DNA of 64,000 nt from Oceanisphaera profunda (lineage in GTDB: Bacteria > Pseudomonadota > Gammaproteobacteria > Enterobacterales > Aeromonadaceae), in assembly GCF_002157895.1 (NCBI RefSeq), contig NZ_CP021377.1, positions 2,542,001-2,606,000 on the forward strand. The letters are read 5' to 3'. Position 1 is the first letter of the stretch, and each line of letters starts with the position of its first letter. Both the position numbers and the translations under genes were made by a program. Below, piece after piece: positions 8,485 to 16,984 of this stretch. The notes beneath the pieces were generated by a model. That model did no database searches. It saw only the letters and a list, made by a program, of their open reading frames with translations, and had not been told where the DNA came from.

Positions 8485-9030
8485 ATGCGCACACTCGAAC
8501 TCGATTTTCATTCTCGTCCCCAAGCCAGCCTGCTGGGCTGGAGCTTGTTGGTCGTGGGCATACTCGTCGTTGTGGTCAGCCTGTTCTACCAATGGCGGTT
8601 AACCACGGCCATTGGCGTTCAGCAACATGAATTGGCTCGGGCTGAACAGGTATTACCGGGGCATAACATGGCCAATGGAACCGGCACAGTTGCGTTAAGT
8701 GTGATTCAAGAAGCAGAACTGAAAGAAATTCGTCGTGTTTCCGAACAGATGAATCGTCCTTGGGAAGGATTGTTGACTATGCTTGAAAAGGTGTCACGTG
8801 AGAACGTGTCTCTGTTGCTGCTGGCGCCGGATGCACACAAGCGGCAATTGCGAATCTCGGCGGAATCTCGTGACTTACCTAGCATGCTGGCCTTCCACCG
8901 TCAGCTGGAACAAAGCGATGAATTAAGTGATGTTTCTTTGCTCAGTCACGAGATAGTAAAAAGCGTTGCTGAGCAACCGATCCGTTTTAACCTATTGGCG
9001 ACTTGGGAGGTGAATCATGAATATCCCTAA
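8485..9030 (+). CDS. PilN-like inner-membrane assembly protein
   Basis: 181 residues with a short cytoplasmic N terminus (MRTLELDFHSRPQ), one transmembrane helix at about residues 17-38 (LLGWSLLVVGILVVVVSLFY), then a coiled, ferredoxin-like periplasmic domain. This is the layout of PilN, the C-terminal half of GspL, and MshI-type proteins. It starts 1 base after the PilM-like gene and overlaps the PilO-like gene by 14 bases. With the upstream gene it would correspond to a GspL split into two polypeptides, the arrangement of type IV pili and MSHA rather than classical T2SS. Confidence 0.72.
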   Translation: MRTLELDFHSRPQASLLGWSLLVVGILVVVVSLFYQWRLTTAIGVQQHELARAEQVLPGHNMANGTGTVALSVIQEAELKEIRRVSEQMNRPWEGLLTMLEKVSRENVSLLLLAPDAHKRQLRISAESRDLPSMLAFHRQLEQSDELSDVSLLSHEIVKSVAEQPIRFNLLATWEVNHEYP

Positions 9031-9565
9031 GTTGATCCTGCAAGAGCAGTGGCAACGATTAGGTCGGCCGGGCTGGGTTGGTTGCCTCTTGCTGCTATTG
9101 GCTATTGGTTATTGTGCCTTGGTGTTATTACCCCAGCGGCAACATTTAGCGGGGCTTGAGCTACGCACTACACAAGCTGTTGCATACCGTCTGCGATTGG
9201 ATCAGGGACTGGATCTACCGGTGGCGGCGCCTGGGCAGCAAGTTGATGATTTTTATCAAACTCTACCCGCACAGTTGGATGCCACGGCGGCTATCGATCG
9301 TATCTACGCGCTAGCAAATAAAGAACGTATTGCTTTGTCTCGTGGTGAATATGCACTGGGAGTGGATCCTAAAACTCAGCTGGCGCGCTATCAGATAGTG
9401 TTGCCGGTGAGTGGTAGCTATCCTCAGTTGCGGCGCTTTCTCCATGGTTTATTGGCCGAATTACCCGCAGTTGTGTTGGAAGAAGTGGATTTTAGGCGTA
9501 AGCAAATTGCCGACACTCAACTCGAGGGCCGTATTCGCATGACGCTTTATTTGTCGAGGTTGTAA
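9017..9565 (+). CDS. PilO/GspM-like inner-membrane assembly protein
   Basis: 182 residues: short N terminus, a transmembrane helix at about residues 18-37 (VGCLLLLLAIGYCALVLLP), a short coil, then an alpha/beta domain ending in FRRKQIADTQLEGRIRMTLYLSRL. A PilO/GspM/MshJ protein would dimerise with the PilN-like partner and align the pseudopilus with the secretin. It overlaps both neighbours (14 bases before, 1 base after), indicating tight translational coupling. Identification rests on topology, size and gene order. Confidence 0.72.
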   Translation: MNIPKLILQEQWQRLGRPGWVGCLLLLLAIGYCALVLLPQRQHLAGLELRTTQAVAYRLRLDQGLDLPVAAPGQQVDDFYQTLPAQLDATAAIDRIYALANKERIALSRGEYALGVDPKTQLARYQIVLPVSGSYPQLRRFLHGLLAELPAVVLEEVDFRRKQIADTQLEGRIRMTLYLSRL

Positions 9566-10110
9566 TGCATAACCGCAAGCGGCTGTACTGGATAATTTTT
9601 TTTGGCTTGGCCGGCATTATTGCCGTTGTTCCCGAGTATTTTTTTACGGAAAAGACGGATGTAATTGGCGTGACCCAGGCGGATTTCTCGTTGGATAAGC
9701 AAGGGCAATTAGCGGCATTACGTTCTGGGCCTGAGTCGACAAAGAGCGGCAAGCAAGAGCTGGGGATCACAGCGAAGGGGCACAATATAGCGGTTAATAC
9801 CGATCTTTTTGCCTCTCATAGTTGGTATGTGGCTCCACAGCGAGCGCCCGTGGTAGTGGCCCCCGTTTCGTCACCACTACCTCCGCCCAAGCCCATGACT
9901 CCACCTTTGCCTTTTCGCTTTATCGGCAAACTGGATGACAGCCAAAAGGTACGTGTGTTTTTACAGCAAGGAGAAAAAGTTTATGTCGTTAGTGTGGGGG
10001 ATGTGATTGACGGTACGTACCGAGTAGACGGAGTCACCGATAACTTGATGACATTGCTCTATTTGCCTTTGCAAGTGACTCAGTCTCTGAGTGTAGGGAG
10101 CAAACTATGA
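9565..10110 (+). CDS. PilP/GspC/MshK-like secretin-linking protein
   Basis: 181 residues. One N-terminal transmembrane helix (LYWIIFFGLAGIIAVVPEYF), a Pro-rich linker near residue 100 (SSPLPPPKPMTPPLP), then an HR/PilP-like beta domain: FRFIGKLDDSQKVRVFLQQG, VVSVGDVIDGTYRVDGV. This domain in PilP and GspC contacts the N0 domain of the secretin from the periplasm. No lipobox is present, so the protein is anchored by its helix, as in GspC and MshK. The stop overlaps the secretin start (ATGA), as expected for an interacting pair. Confidence 0.75.
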   Translation: MHNRKRLYWIIFFGLAGIIAVVPEYFFTEKTDVIGVTQADFSLDKQGQLAALRSGPESTKSGKQELGITAKGHNIAVNTDLFASHSWYVAPQRAPVVVAPVSSPLPPPKPMTPPLPFRFIGKLDDSQKVRVFLQQGEKVYVVSVGDVIDGTYRVDGVTDNLMTLLYLPLQVTQSLSVGSKL

Positions 10111-11993
10111 TAATACCCGCCAGAGTTAAGGATGACAGAATGGCGTTAGCCCGCATGCATTTATCGACAGTGATATCAGTTACGGGTGACAAGGGATGGC
10201 TGGGCAGGTTACTGGTGAGATATTCGTGGCGCTACTGGCTAGTTATGGTGCCTATGCTGATTTTGCTGGCCGCATGTGCAGGTTCGGCTAAACATCAAGG
10301 GGTGACATTAATTGAATCTGGCCAGTACGAAGATGGACTGGCGATGTTGGAGCAGAGTGCCGCCGCCGCACCAAGAGACACTGGGTTACAACTTACGCTG
10401 GCTACCCAGCGTAAAAAAGTATTAACCACTTTGTTAAGCCAAGCTGATCTGGCGTTTCATGGGCGAAACTTTAGTGTGGCACGACTTGGTTATCAGCGAG
10501 TACTGGGTATTGATTCTTATAACGCCAGAGCCGAAGAAGGCTTGCGTCAGTTAGATCAGATGCATTACATCGGCGATATGCTGCGCAATGGACAAACCGC
10601 ACTCCGGCGCGGTGATTTAAGTGGTGCTGAACAACAGATGCGAGCAATTTTTGCGCTGGATCCTAAACATGAAGGCGGGCAGCAATTACAGCGCAATATT
10701 GAGGCGATCAAGGCACGTACTTATGCGCCTTATCCCCAGTTGCGTTCACGTTTAAACCGTCCAGTTACGCTGGAATTCAGAGACGCCAATCTTCGGGTGA
10801 TTTTCGAAGTTTTGGCCAGTACGGCGGGTATGAATTTTATCTTTGATAAAGATATAAGGCCGGATATCAAGGCTTCTATATTTGTGCGTCAGGTGAGTAT
10901 TGAGGATGCTGTTTCCCTGTTATTGCAACAGAATCAGTTGCACCAGAAGGTGGTCAACGATAACACCATTCTTATTTACCCTGACTCGCCACAAAAACTG
11001 AAAGATTACCAAGAGCTGGTGATGCGCACTTTTTATCTGACCAGTACCGATGCCAACTCGGCCCTCAATTTAATCAAGACCATGCTTAAAACCCGCGATG
11101 TTTTTATCGATGAACGGCTCAACACGCTGACTATGCGGGATTCGGCGGAGGCAGTACGGATGGCTGAGATGCTGTTGTTGGCGCAGGATCAGGCGAGCCC
11201 AGAAGTGGTGCTGGAGCTGGAAGTAATGGAAGTCTCCCAGCAGCGTATTCTGGATCTCGGCCTGCAATGGCCCAATACCTTTGGTGTGCTCAGCGATGAT
11301 GGTTCAGATATCAGGATTTTGGATCAGTTGCGTGGCATAGATGCGGGGCGCATTAGTATTTCACCTTCTCCTCAGTTAAAGATTAATGCGCAGGATAAGG
11401 ATGTGAATACCTTGGCCAGTCCCGTGATCCGGGTCACCAACAAAGAGCAGGCTAAAATCCATATCGGTCAGCGAGTCCCCATTGTCAGTGCCACTTCAAC
11501 ACCCTCCACACAAGGTCCTGTGATTACCGAAAGTATCACCTATTTGGATGTAGGTTTGAAATTGGACGTGCAGCCGACTATCTATCTTAACGATGAGGTG
11601 GGTATAAAAATATCCCTAGAGGTGAGTAATGCCACGCCGCTAAGGCCCACCAATACCGGCACTATTCCCGTGCAAATAGACACGCGCAATGCGACCACCA
11701 CCTTGCGACTACGCGATGGTGAAACGCAACTACTGGCAGGTTTGATGCGAAATGATCATTCTTCCAGCGGCAATAAGGTGCCAGGACTTGGGGATGTACC
11801 AGGTCTGGGGCGCTTGTTTGGCAGTAACCAGGATATCGTTGGTAAATCTGAATTGGTGTTGTCTATTACTCCGCGCATCGTACGTAATTTGCCATACCGA
11901 AGCCCCAGTGACATGGAGTTTGCGAGCGGTACCGAGAGCCATTTGCAGCTACAGCCCGTGGTGGTGCCGGTATCTTTCAGTGACACAGAATAG
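10107..11993 (+). CDS. TPR-containing secretin lipoprotein (GspD/MshL/PilQ family)
   Basis: 628 residues. A long N-terminal region leads to a lipobox, LILLAAC, with the lipidated cysteine at residue 57. Residues ~60-205 are TPR-like helices (ESGQYEDGLAMLEQ and similar). An STN/N0-type domain (VTLEFRDANLRVIFEVLAS) follows at ~215-290, one N1-type repeat at ~300-370, and the secretin barrel at ~420-595 with the hallmark VPGLGDVPGLGRLFGS. It should form the outer-membrane gate. Lipidation of the secretin itself may allow self-targeting without a pilotin; none was seen. The start overlaps the preceding stop, which supports 10107, although a later in-frame ATG nearer the lipobox is possible. Confidence 0.88.
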   Translation: MIIPARVKDDRMALARMHLSTVISVTGDKGWLGRLLVRYSWRYWLVMVPMLILLAACAGSAKHQGVTLIESGQYEDGLAMLEQSAAAAPRDTGLQLTLATQRKKVLTTLLSQADLAFHGRNFSVARLGYQRVLGIDSYNARAEEGLRQLDQMHYIGDMLRNGQTALRRGDLSGAEQQMRAIFALDPKHEGGQQLQRNIEAIKARTYAPYPQLRSRLNRPVTLEFRDANLRVIFEVLASTAGMNFIFDKDIRPDIKASIFVRQVSIEDAVSLLLQQNQLHQKVVNDNTILIYPDSPQKLKDYQELVMRTFYLTSTDANSALNLIKTMLKTRDVFIDERLNTLTMRDSAEAVRMAEMLLLAQDQASPEVVLELEVMEVSQQRILDLGLQWPNTFGVLSDDGSDIRILDQLRGIDAGRISISPSPQLKINAQDKDVNTLASPVIRVTNKEQAKIHIGQRVPIVSATSTPSTQGPVITESITYLDVGLKLDVQPTIYLNDEVGIKISLEVSNATPLRPTNTGTIPVQIDTRNATTTLRLRDGETQLLAGLMRNDHSSSGNKVPGLGDVPGLGRLFGSNQDIVGKSELVLSITPRIVRNLPYRSPSDMEFASGTESHLQLQPVVVPVSFSDTE

Positions 11994-12020
11994 TGTTCGC
12001 CGGTTTTTTTAGGAGGCGTT

Positions 12021-12494
12021 ATGTCACAGGGATCGAGAGGTTTTTCACTGATTGAAATGGTGATTACCATGGCACTGGTCGCGTTGATTGCCAGCATGGC
12101 GTTACCTATGACAGAAACTGTGATCCGTCGTGGCCACGAGCAGGAGTTGAGAACGGCCTTATATCAGCTGCGTGATGCCATTGATGCCTACAAGATGGCG
12201 GCAACGGCGGGGCATATCCAAACGGCGGCGAATGAAAGTGGTTATCCGCCCTCTCTGCAAATATTGGTGGAAGGCGTACGAGATGTGCGAGATGTCAAAG
12301 GTGGGAAAATATATTTTTTACGGCGCATACCGAGAGATCCTTTTGCTGATCAGCAACGACAAGTAACCGAACACTGGGGGCTGCGTGCCTATGATAGCCC
12401 AGCAGAAGATCCCAGATCTGGAGATGATGTCTTTGATGTGTATTCATTGGCTCGGGGGCAAGGGCTCAATGGTGTTCCTTATCGGGCATGGTGA
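12021..12494 (+). CDS. Prepilin-like protein (GspG/H-type pseudopilin) 1
   Basis: 157 residues with a short leader and the class III cleavage site RG|FSLIEMVITMALVALIA, including the conserved Glu at mature position 5. The globular part ends in VYSLARGQGLNGVPYRAW, with the Asp-rich RSGDDVFDVYS segment resembling the calcium-binding C terminus of GspG. An AGGAGG box lies just before the ATG. It is the first of three consecutive prepilin-like genes and probably forms part of the periplasmic pseudopilus. No prepilin peptidase is encoded in the window. Confidence 0.88.
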   Translation: MSQGSRGFSLIEMVITMALVALIASMALPMTETVIRRGHEQELRTALYQLRDAIDAYKMAATAGHIQTAANESGYPPSLQILVEGVRDVRDVKGGKIYFLRRIPRDPFADQQRQVTEHWGLRAYDSPAEDPRSGDDVFDVYSLARGQGLNGVPYRAW

Positions 12495-12497
12495 CTT

Positions 12498-12866
12498 ATG
12501 AAACGAAGCCGAGGTTTTACATTGATTGAACTGCTGGTGGTGATGGGCATTATCGCCATGCTGCTGACTGTGGCAGGGCCGCGTTATTTCACCAGTCTGG
12601 AAAAGGCGAAGGAGACCACGCTCCGTCAAAGCTTATCTGTAATGCGCGAGGCGCTCGATCAATATTATGGTGACACTGGCCGTTATCCAGACTCGATAGA
12701 GCAATTGGTGGAACAGCGTTATCTACGCAAGTTACCGCAGGATCCTATTACCGAACGCAGTGATTTGTGGGTGATAGTGCCCCCGCCGGAAGGTGATGGA
12801 GTGTGGGATATTAAAAGTGGCGCCCCCGGCCAAGCCCGGGATGGAAGTCAGTATGCACATTGGTAA
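12498..12866 (+). CDS. Prepilin-like protein (GspG-type pseudopilin) 2
   Basis: 122 residues with leader MKRSRG and the cleavage motif RG|FTLIELLVVMGIIAMLL. A GspG-like body follows: LRQSLSVMREALDQYYGDTGRYPDSIEQL and DPITERSDLWVIVPP. The repeated YxxDxGRYP and LPxDP elements are typical of major pseudopilins. It starts 3 bases after the preceding pseudopilin gene and its 3' end overlaps the next by 14 bases. Given its close match to the GspG pattern it is the best candidate for the major pseudopilin of this machine. Confidence 0.9.
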   Translation: MKRSRGFTLIELLVVMGIIAMLLTVAGPRYFTSLEKAKETTLRQSLSVMREALDQYYGDTGRYPDSIEQLVEQRYLRKLPQDPITERSDLWVIVPPPEGDGVWDIKSGAPGQARDGSQYAHW

Positions 12867-13335
12867 TGGCTCTGGCACACAACAGGGGTTTACCTATATA
12901 GGAGTGCTATTTCTGGTGGTATTGATGGGGTTGGCACTGGCAGGAACCGGACAGCTCTGGTCACTGGGTAGCTTGCGTGCCAAAGAACGGGAGTTACTTT
13001 GGGTGGGCACTCAGTACGCGCAGGCGTTGCGTAGCTATTATCGCAGCTCGCCGGGGGTGGCTCTGTACCCACAACGGTTAGAAGATTTATTGGAGGATCC
13101 TCGATTTCCCCAAGTTCATCGCCACCTGCGCCGCCTCTATCCGGATCCCATGACCGGCAGCCATGACTGGGGATTGATTCTATCTGTGGATGGTCGTATT
13201 GCCGGCGTGTATAGCCGCTTACAGACCAAGCCGTTAATGCAGGCTCACTTTCCCGCTCAATGGAGTGAATTCGAGCATATGAACAGCTATCGGGATTGGC
13301 AGTTTGTTGCGGAAAAATCGTTTTTAACGCACTGA
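12853..13335 (+). CDS. Minor prepilin-like protein 3, lacking Glu5
   Basis: 160 residues from ATG 12853, chosen because GGAAG at 12843-12847 precedes it and it gives a short leader. The N terminus reads QQG|FTYIGVLFLVVLMGLALAG: a class III-type site and hydrophobic helix, but mature position 5 is Gly instead of Glu. Loss of Glu5 is characteristic of tip minor pseudopilins such as GspK. The globular part contains YPQRLEDLLEDPRFPQVHRHLRRLYPDP and WGLILSVDGRIAGVYS, a pattern seen in type II secretion-associated proteins. It probably caps the pseudopilus; the exact subtype is uncertain. Confidence 0.78.
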   Translation: MHIGNGSGTQQGFTYIGVLFLVVLMGLALAGTGQLWSLGSLRAKERELLWVGTQYAQALRSYYRSSPGVALYPQRLEDLLEDPRFPQVHRHLRRLYPDPMTGSHDWGLILSVDGRIAGVYSRLQTKPLMQAHFPAQWSEFEHMNSYRDWQFVAEKSFLTH

Positions 13336-13391
13336 AATAGCACTGCAGGATTGGGCAATGGAATGTCAATTTATCATTTAGGGAGAGCAAG

Positions 13392-13892
13392 ATGGAGCGT
13401 CAGGCGTGCAGCAAGTCAGAAGCTTTCAGCGTACAGGACCGTGGGGCTTGCCTTGGCATTGCGGTGGGGTACAGAGGGAAGAAAAAGGGTGTCATGCGCA
13501 AAGGAAGCCGAACCGTGCTCATGGGAGTAATGTTGATGCTGCTATCGAGTGGGGTTAGCGCAAATGAAGACGAGATGATGGGATTCATCGTCGATAACAG
13601 CATCTCCCGTGTAGGTCATGAATTTTATCGTTATTTTACTGAACGTTTACGAGATACGAGTCAAATGGACTTTAATCTGGTGGTACGTGAACGACCCTCA
13701 GCGCGTTGGGGGAGCTTGGTGTGGGTGGAGTATGAAGGGCGCACGCTTTATCGTAATTTTCTGGCTCCTAATACTTCGCAGTTGCAGTCGGTTGCTCATG
13801 AAGCGGCGGATCTAATACGTGATGAAGTGGCGCGGCAGAAGCTAGAAAATATGTTTCAGGATACATTCGATTTGGAGAGGGATGAATTATGA
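13392..13892 (+). CDS. csgE: Curli assembly protein CsgE
   Basis: The core EDEMMGFIVDNSISRVGHEFYRYF with ERPSARWGSLVWVEY and the C-terminal RDEL-like end match CsgE, the periplasmic adaptor that caps the CsgG channel and selects curli substrates. The signal peptide (MGVMLMLLSSGVSA) begins only around residue 40 from ATG 13392. GGGAG at 13381-13385 supports 13392, but ATG 13494, preceded by AAAAGGG, would give a conventional signal peptide, so the start is uncertain. It directly follows the pseudopilin genes on the same strand with 56 bases between, so curli export genes are in line with the secretion machine. The stop overlaps csgF. Confidence 0.92.
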   Translation: MERQACSKSEAFSVQDRGACLGIAVGYRGKKKGVMRKGSRTVLMGVMLMLLSSGVSANEDEMMGFIVDNSISRVGHEFYRYFTERLRDTSQMDFNLVVRERPSARWGSLVWVEYEGRTLYRNFLAPNTSQLQSVAHEAADLIRDEVARQKLENMFQDTFDLERDEL

Positions 13893-14302
13893 AGGCAAAC
13901 ATGACATTTACTTCTGTCGGTCTTTGGCTAGCCGCCAGTTTTTTTACGAGCGCCATTCAGGCCAGCGAGTTGGTTTACACACCCATCAATCCCACCTTTG
14001 GCGGGAGTCCTTTAAACGGCTCTTTTTTACTGGGTAATGCTCAAGCCCAGAATAAGTACAAAGACCCAGATCTAGAAGACAGAGTGAGAAATAATACGCC
14101 TACGGCACTAGAGCGCTTTACCTCTCAGCTGGAGTCCCGTTTGTTATCGCAGTTGTTGACTAATATTCAGACTGGCCAGACCGGCAGCCTGACCACTGAT
14201 GCGTTTACCATCAACCTTCAGGATAATGACGGTGTCTTGACAATTGTCATTACTGACAGGCTAACCGGTGAAGTGTCGGAAATTATCGTTGACAGTTTCT
14301 AA
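13889..14302 (+). CDS. csgF: Curli assembly protein CsgF
   Basis: 137 residues. Signal peptide (LWLAASFFTSAIQA) followed by the diagnostic CsgF sequence ELVYTPINPTFGGSPLNGS near the mature N terminus; in E. coli this segment threads into the CsgG pore. The rest includes a Gln-rich linker and a C-terminal beta region (DGVLTIVITDRLTGEVSEI). CsgF is surface-exposed and couples secretion to nucleation by CsgB. It overlaps csgE by 4 bases. Confidence 0.94.
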   Translation: MKANMTFTSVGLWLAASFFTSAIQASELVYTPINPTFGGSPLNGSFLLGNAQAQNKYKDPDLEDRVRNNTPTALERFTSQLESRLLSQLLTNIQTGQTGSLTTDAFTINLQDNDGVLTIVITDRLTGEVSEIIVDSF

Positions 14303-14342
14303 GTCTACTGGCTGTTCAAGACCCCACAAGGATGTCGAGCCC

Positions 14343-15197
14343 ATGAACAAATTTATTATACTGACTCTAGTATCAGTGGCGTTATCCGGATGTGCATTGC
14401 GTGAGCCGATGCCGGCAGAAATAGAGCCGGAAATGCCGACGTTAACGCCCCGAGCGTCGACCTATTATGATTTATTGGCACTACCCAAACCTAAAGGGCG
14501 GTTAGTAGCAGCTGTCTATGGCTTTCGTGATCAGACTGGTCAGTACAAACCGACACCGGCCAGCTCTTTCTCTACCAGTGTGACCCAAGGTGCAGCCAGT
14601 ATGCTCATGGATGCGATGCAAGCCAGTGGCTGGTTTCACGTGTTGGAGCGAGAAGGACTGCAGAACGTACTTACCGAGCGCAAGATCATCCGCGCCTCTC
14701 AGAGTAAGCCCAACACGCCGGTTAATATTCAGGATGAACTGCCACCTCTGCAAGCCGCTAATATACTGCTGGAAGGCGGTATTGTCGCTTACGATACCAA
14801 CGTGCGCAGTGGCGGAGAAGGCGCGGCATATCTGGGGATCAGCATTTCTCATGAATATCGAGTAGATCAGGTTACGGTTAATCTGCGGGCTGTGGATGTG
14901 CGCAGTGGCCGGATGCTGGCTAATGTAATGACCAGTAAAACCATTTATTCGGTAGGGCGCCAAGCGGGCGTGTTCAAATTTATCGAGTTCAAAGAGCTAT
15001 TGGAAGCCGAAGTAGGTTACACCACTAATGAACCGGCGCAACTCTGTGTGCTGTCGGCGATAGAGTCTGCGGTTGCTCATTTAGTGGCGCAGGGCATCGA
15101 ACAGCGGTTGTGGCAAGCGGGTGACGAAAGCAGCTTTGAGCAATCATCGTTACCCAAATATCTCCGTGAAATGCCAATGTCCCCCACACGTATCTAA
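14343..15197 (+). CDS. csgG: Curli secretion channel CsgG
   Basis: 284 residues from ATG 14343, giving a clean lipoprotein signal (MNKFIILTLVSVALSGC) with the lipidated Cys at residue 17. An in-frame ATG at 14268 lies within csgF and would bury the lipobox, so it is not used. Family segments include VAAVYGFRDQTGQYKP, GWFHVLEREGLQNVLTERKIIR and DVRSGRMLANVMTSKTIYS. The E. coli protein is 277 residues. CsgG forms the nonameric outer-membrane channel for curlin subunits. It is the last gene of the operon; 409 bases separate it from the convergent csgA gene. Confidence 0.95.
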   Translation: MNKFIILTLVSVALSGCALREPMPAEIEPEMPTLTPRASTYYDLLALPKPKGRLVAAVYGFRDQTGQYKPTPASSFSTSVTQGAASMLMDAMQASGWFHVLEREGLQNVLTERKIIRASQSKPNTPVNIQDELPPLQAANILLEGGIVAYDTNVRSGGEGAAYLGISISHEYRVDQVTVNLRAVDVRSGRMLANVMTSKTIYSVGRQAGVFKFIEFKELLEAEVGYTTNEPAQLCVLSAIESAVAHLVAQGIEQRLWQAGDESSFEQSSLPKYLREMPMSPTRI

Positions 15198-15563
15198 CAA
15201 GAGCCCTTCACTGAGACGATAGCCATGTATGTAGTATGTAAGGTACGGCATTCATGGCTAACTTTAATGCGATTAGATGAGTTTCAGGCTTCTTTTTGCG
15301 CCGTGGTGTCATCGATGTACGCGAGCTGACGTTCCATTCTGAGTAGATATAACTATCGGAACTAACGCGCTTTGTCCCTAGTTGTTGTATTCCAGTAGGG
15401 GGGAGTGGGTAGCGTACCTGCAGGCTATTTCCTTAAAACACCAGCTGAGCTGAAGCCAACTTGGGTCAAGTTGTGTGACATCTTACAGGGGGAACTGTTG
15501 GTATAACTAGCGGTGGAGAGCAAGAAGGAAGACCAAGCTTTACCTCCTGCAATAAATCCGACA
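15198..15563. other. 366-base gap between convergent csgG and csgA
   Basis: No convincing gene. It contains GGGGGAGTGGGT at 15399-15410, identical to a 12-mer upstream of the gene at 19806-21155 and close to the reverse-strand box at 5202-5214. A promoter-type motif is unexpected between two gene ends, so an unannotated transcript (small RNA or antisense to csgA/csgG) is possible. No clear terminator for csgG is visible on the plus strand. Confidence 0.35.
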
Positions 15564-15592
15564 TAAAAAACGCCGCCCTTCAGGACGGCGTA
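15564..15592 (-). terminator. Rho-independent terminator of csgBA
   Basis: Read on the minus strand, ACGCCGTCC-TGAA-GGGCGGCGT forms a 9-pair stem (one T-G wobble) followed by TTTTTT. It lies 15 bases after the csgA stop, as expected for the end of the csgBA transcript. Confidence 0.85.
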
Positions 15593-15606
15593 AAGTAAGA
15601 GTTTTC

Positions 15607-16929
15607 TTAGTTTTGGTTGCTGGTTGCCAGGTTACCACTACCGTATTGGGTAATGTAGGCGGCTTGGTTGTAGCCAGACTGGGTGATATAGGCTTGGTTG
15701 CCGGAACCGCCCTGAACGGTGGATGCGTAGTTGTTACTGTCAGATTGAGAGATCTGAGATAGGTTGTTATCGCCATATTGCTGCTCAACCCAAGCAATAT
15801 TATCGCTACCTGACTGAGCTAGGTCCACGCTGTTATCGGTACCGACGCTGTAACCCGAGGCAAGGTTACCGCCATCCTGTTGCTTGGAAGTCAGCGTATT
15901 ACCTGTGCCATTTTGGGTGAAATACAATTCGTTATAGCTGCCGGTCTGGCTGAGATTTATTTTGTTATCAACCCCGTTCTGGGTCAGGCTGGCTGTTTGG
16001 TTAATACCATACTGGCCTCCCTGATTGGTATCATACTCGGTACCAGCATAAAGCTCGTTACCAGTGCCGTTCGAGGTAATGGTCAGGTTATGGTTCACAC
16101 CTTCTTGTTGAATATAACTGAGGTTGAGACTGCCGTTTTGACTAACGTAAGCGTTCATTCCTGTAGCATCGAATTGTTCGACTAGCGCACCGTTTTGACC
16201 GCCACTTTGCCAGATGGTCGCTAGATTATTCTCACCGACCAGCTGGTCAACGATAGCATCGTTATATACACCTTGCTGGTTGATGTATGAGACGCTGGCC
16301 AGCTGTTCCTCCTGCCAGGTTTCCGCATAGTTATCGATACCTGACTGTACTATATTGGCGTTGTTATCGATGCCATCATACTGCTCAACATAGGCGTCGT
16401 TGTATTCACCAGATTGTTGCAGATTAATGTTGCTGTTTTCATATTTTTGATACGTCGCCGCTCGGTTGCTATTACCACTTTGGTGTATGTAAGCATTGCT
16501 GGCTGCGGTCTGCTCCTGATAAATGGAAGTGTCGTTACTATTACCATATTGTTCGGCAGTGGCGTAGCTGCTCACCTGATCTTGTTGCCAGCTCCGTGCA
16601 TCGTTATCGTAACCTGCCTGAGTTTGCGAAGACGAGCCCGTATCGCTGCCTCGTTGGACGCTAAGAACTGCGTTTAGCGTTCCTGACTGATTTTGTAATG
16701 AGTTACTATTCATGTCGTCTATCTGCTCGACACCTGCATAGTTAGTCGTACCATTTTGTGTCTGGGTAGCTGTACTGAAGCTGGCTAAGCTCTGTGTAAC
16801 AAGGCCAATGTTGCCAACACCATATTGGTTCTGGTTAGATGTACTGTCGTTAGCGAGAGCCTGGACGCTAAGCAGTGTCATTATAGCGGCCGCGATAGGT
16901 GTGATTTTGAGCTGGGTTATATTCAACAT
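15607..16929 (-). CDS. csgA: Very long CsgA-like curlin (major amyloid subunit)
   Basis: 440 residues from ATG at 16929, which has AGGAG 9 bases upstream; an earlier in-frame ATG lies inside csgB. Signal peptide IMTLLSVQALA is followed by about 17 curlin repeats built on the pattern Q-x-G-x-x-N-x-A-x-x-x-Q: for example ATAEQYGNSNDTSIYQEQ, YIHQSGNSNRAATYQ, AYITQSGYNQAAYITQ. E. coli CsgA has 5 repeats in 151 residues, so this subunit is about three times larger. It contains inserts that enlarge single turns (for example YAGTEYDTNQGGQYGINQ). It should be exported by CsgG and polymerise on CsgB. Confidence 0.92.
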   Translation of the reverse strand: MLNITQLKITPIAAAIMTLLSVQALANDSTSNQNQYGVGNIGLVTQSLASFSTATQTQNGTTNYAGVEQIDDMNSNSLQNQSGTLNAVLSVQRGSDTGSSSQTQAGYDNDARSWQQDQVSSYATAEQYGNSNDTSIYQEQTAASNAYIHQSGNSNRAATYQKYENSNINLQQSGEYNDAYVEQYDGIDNNANIVQSGIDNYAETWQEEQLASVSYINQQGVYNDAIVDQLVGENNLATIWQSGGQNGALVEQFDATGMNAYVSQNGSLNLSYIQQEGVNHNLTITSNGTGNELYAGTEYDTNQGGQYGINQTASLTQNGVDNKINLSQTGSYNELYFTQNGTGNTLTSKQQDGGNLASGYSVGTDNSVDLAQSGSDNIAWVEQQYGDNNLSQISQSDSNNYASTVQGGSGNQAYITQSGYNQAAYITQYGSGNLATSNQN

Positions 16930-16984
16930 GGTATTATCTCCTGAAAGTATTATTTGCGTCCCTGACAAATGAGCGCAGTTGCTA

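Noticed and set aside
15225-15329. 34-codon open frame between csgG and csgA
   Set aside because: No convincing ribosome-binding site, atypical composition and no recognisable similarity.
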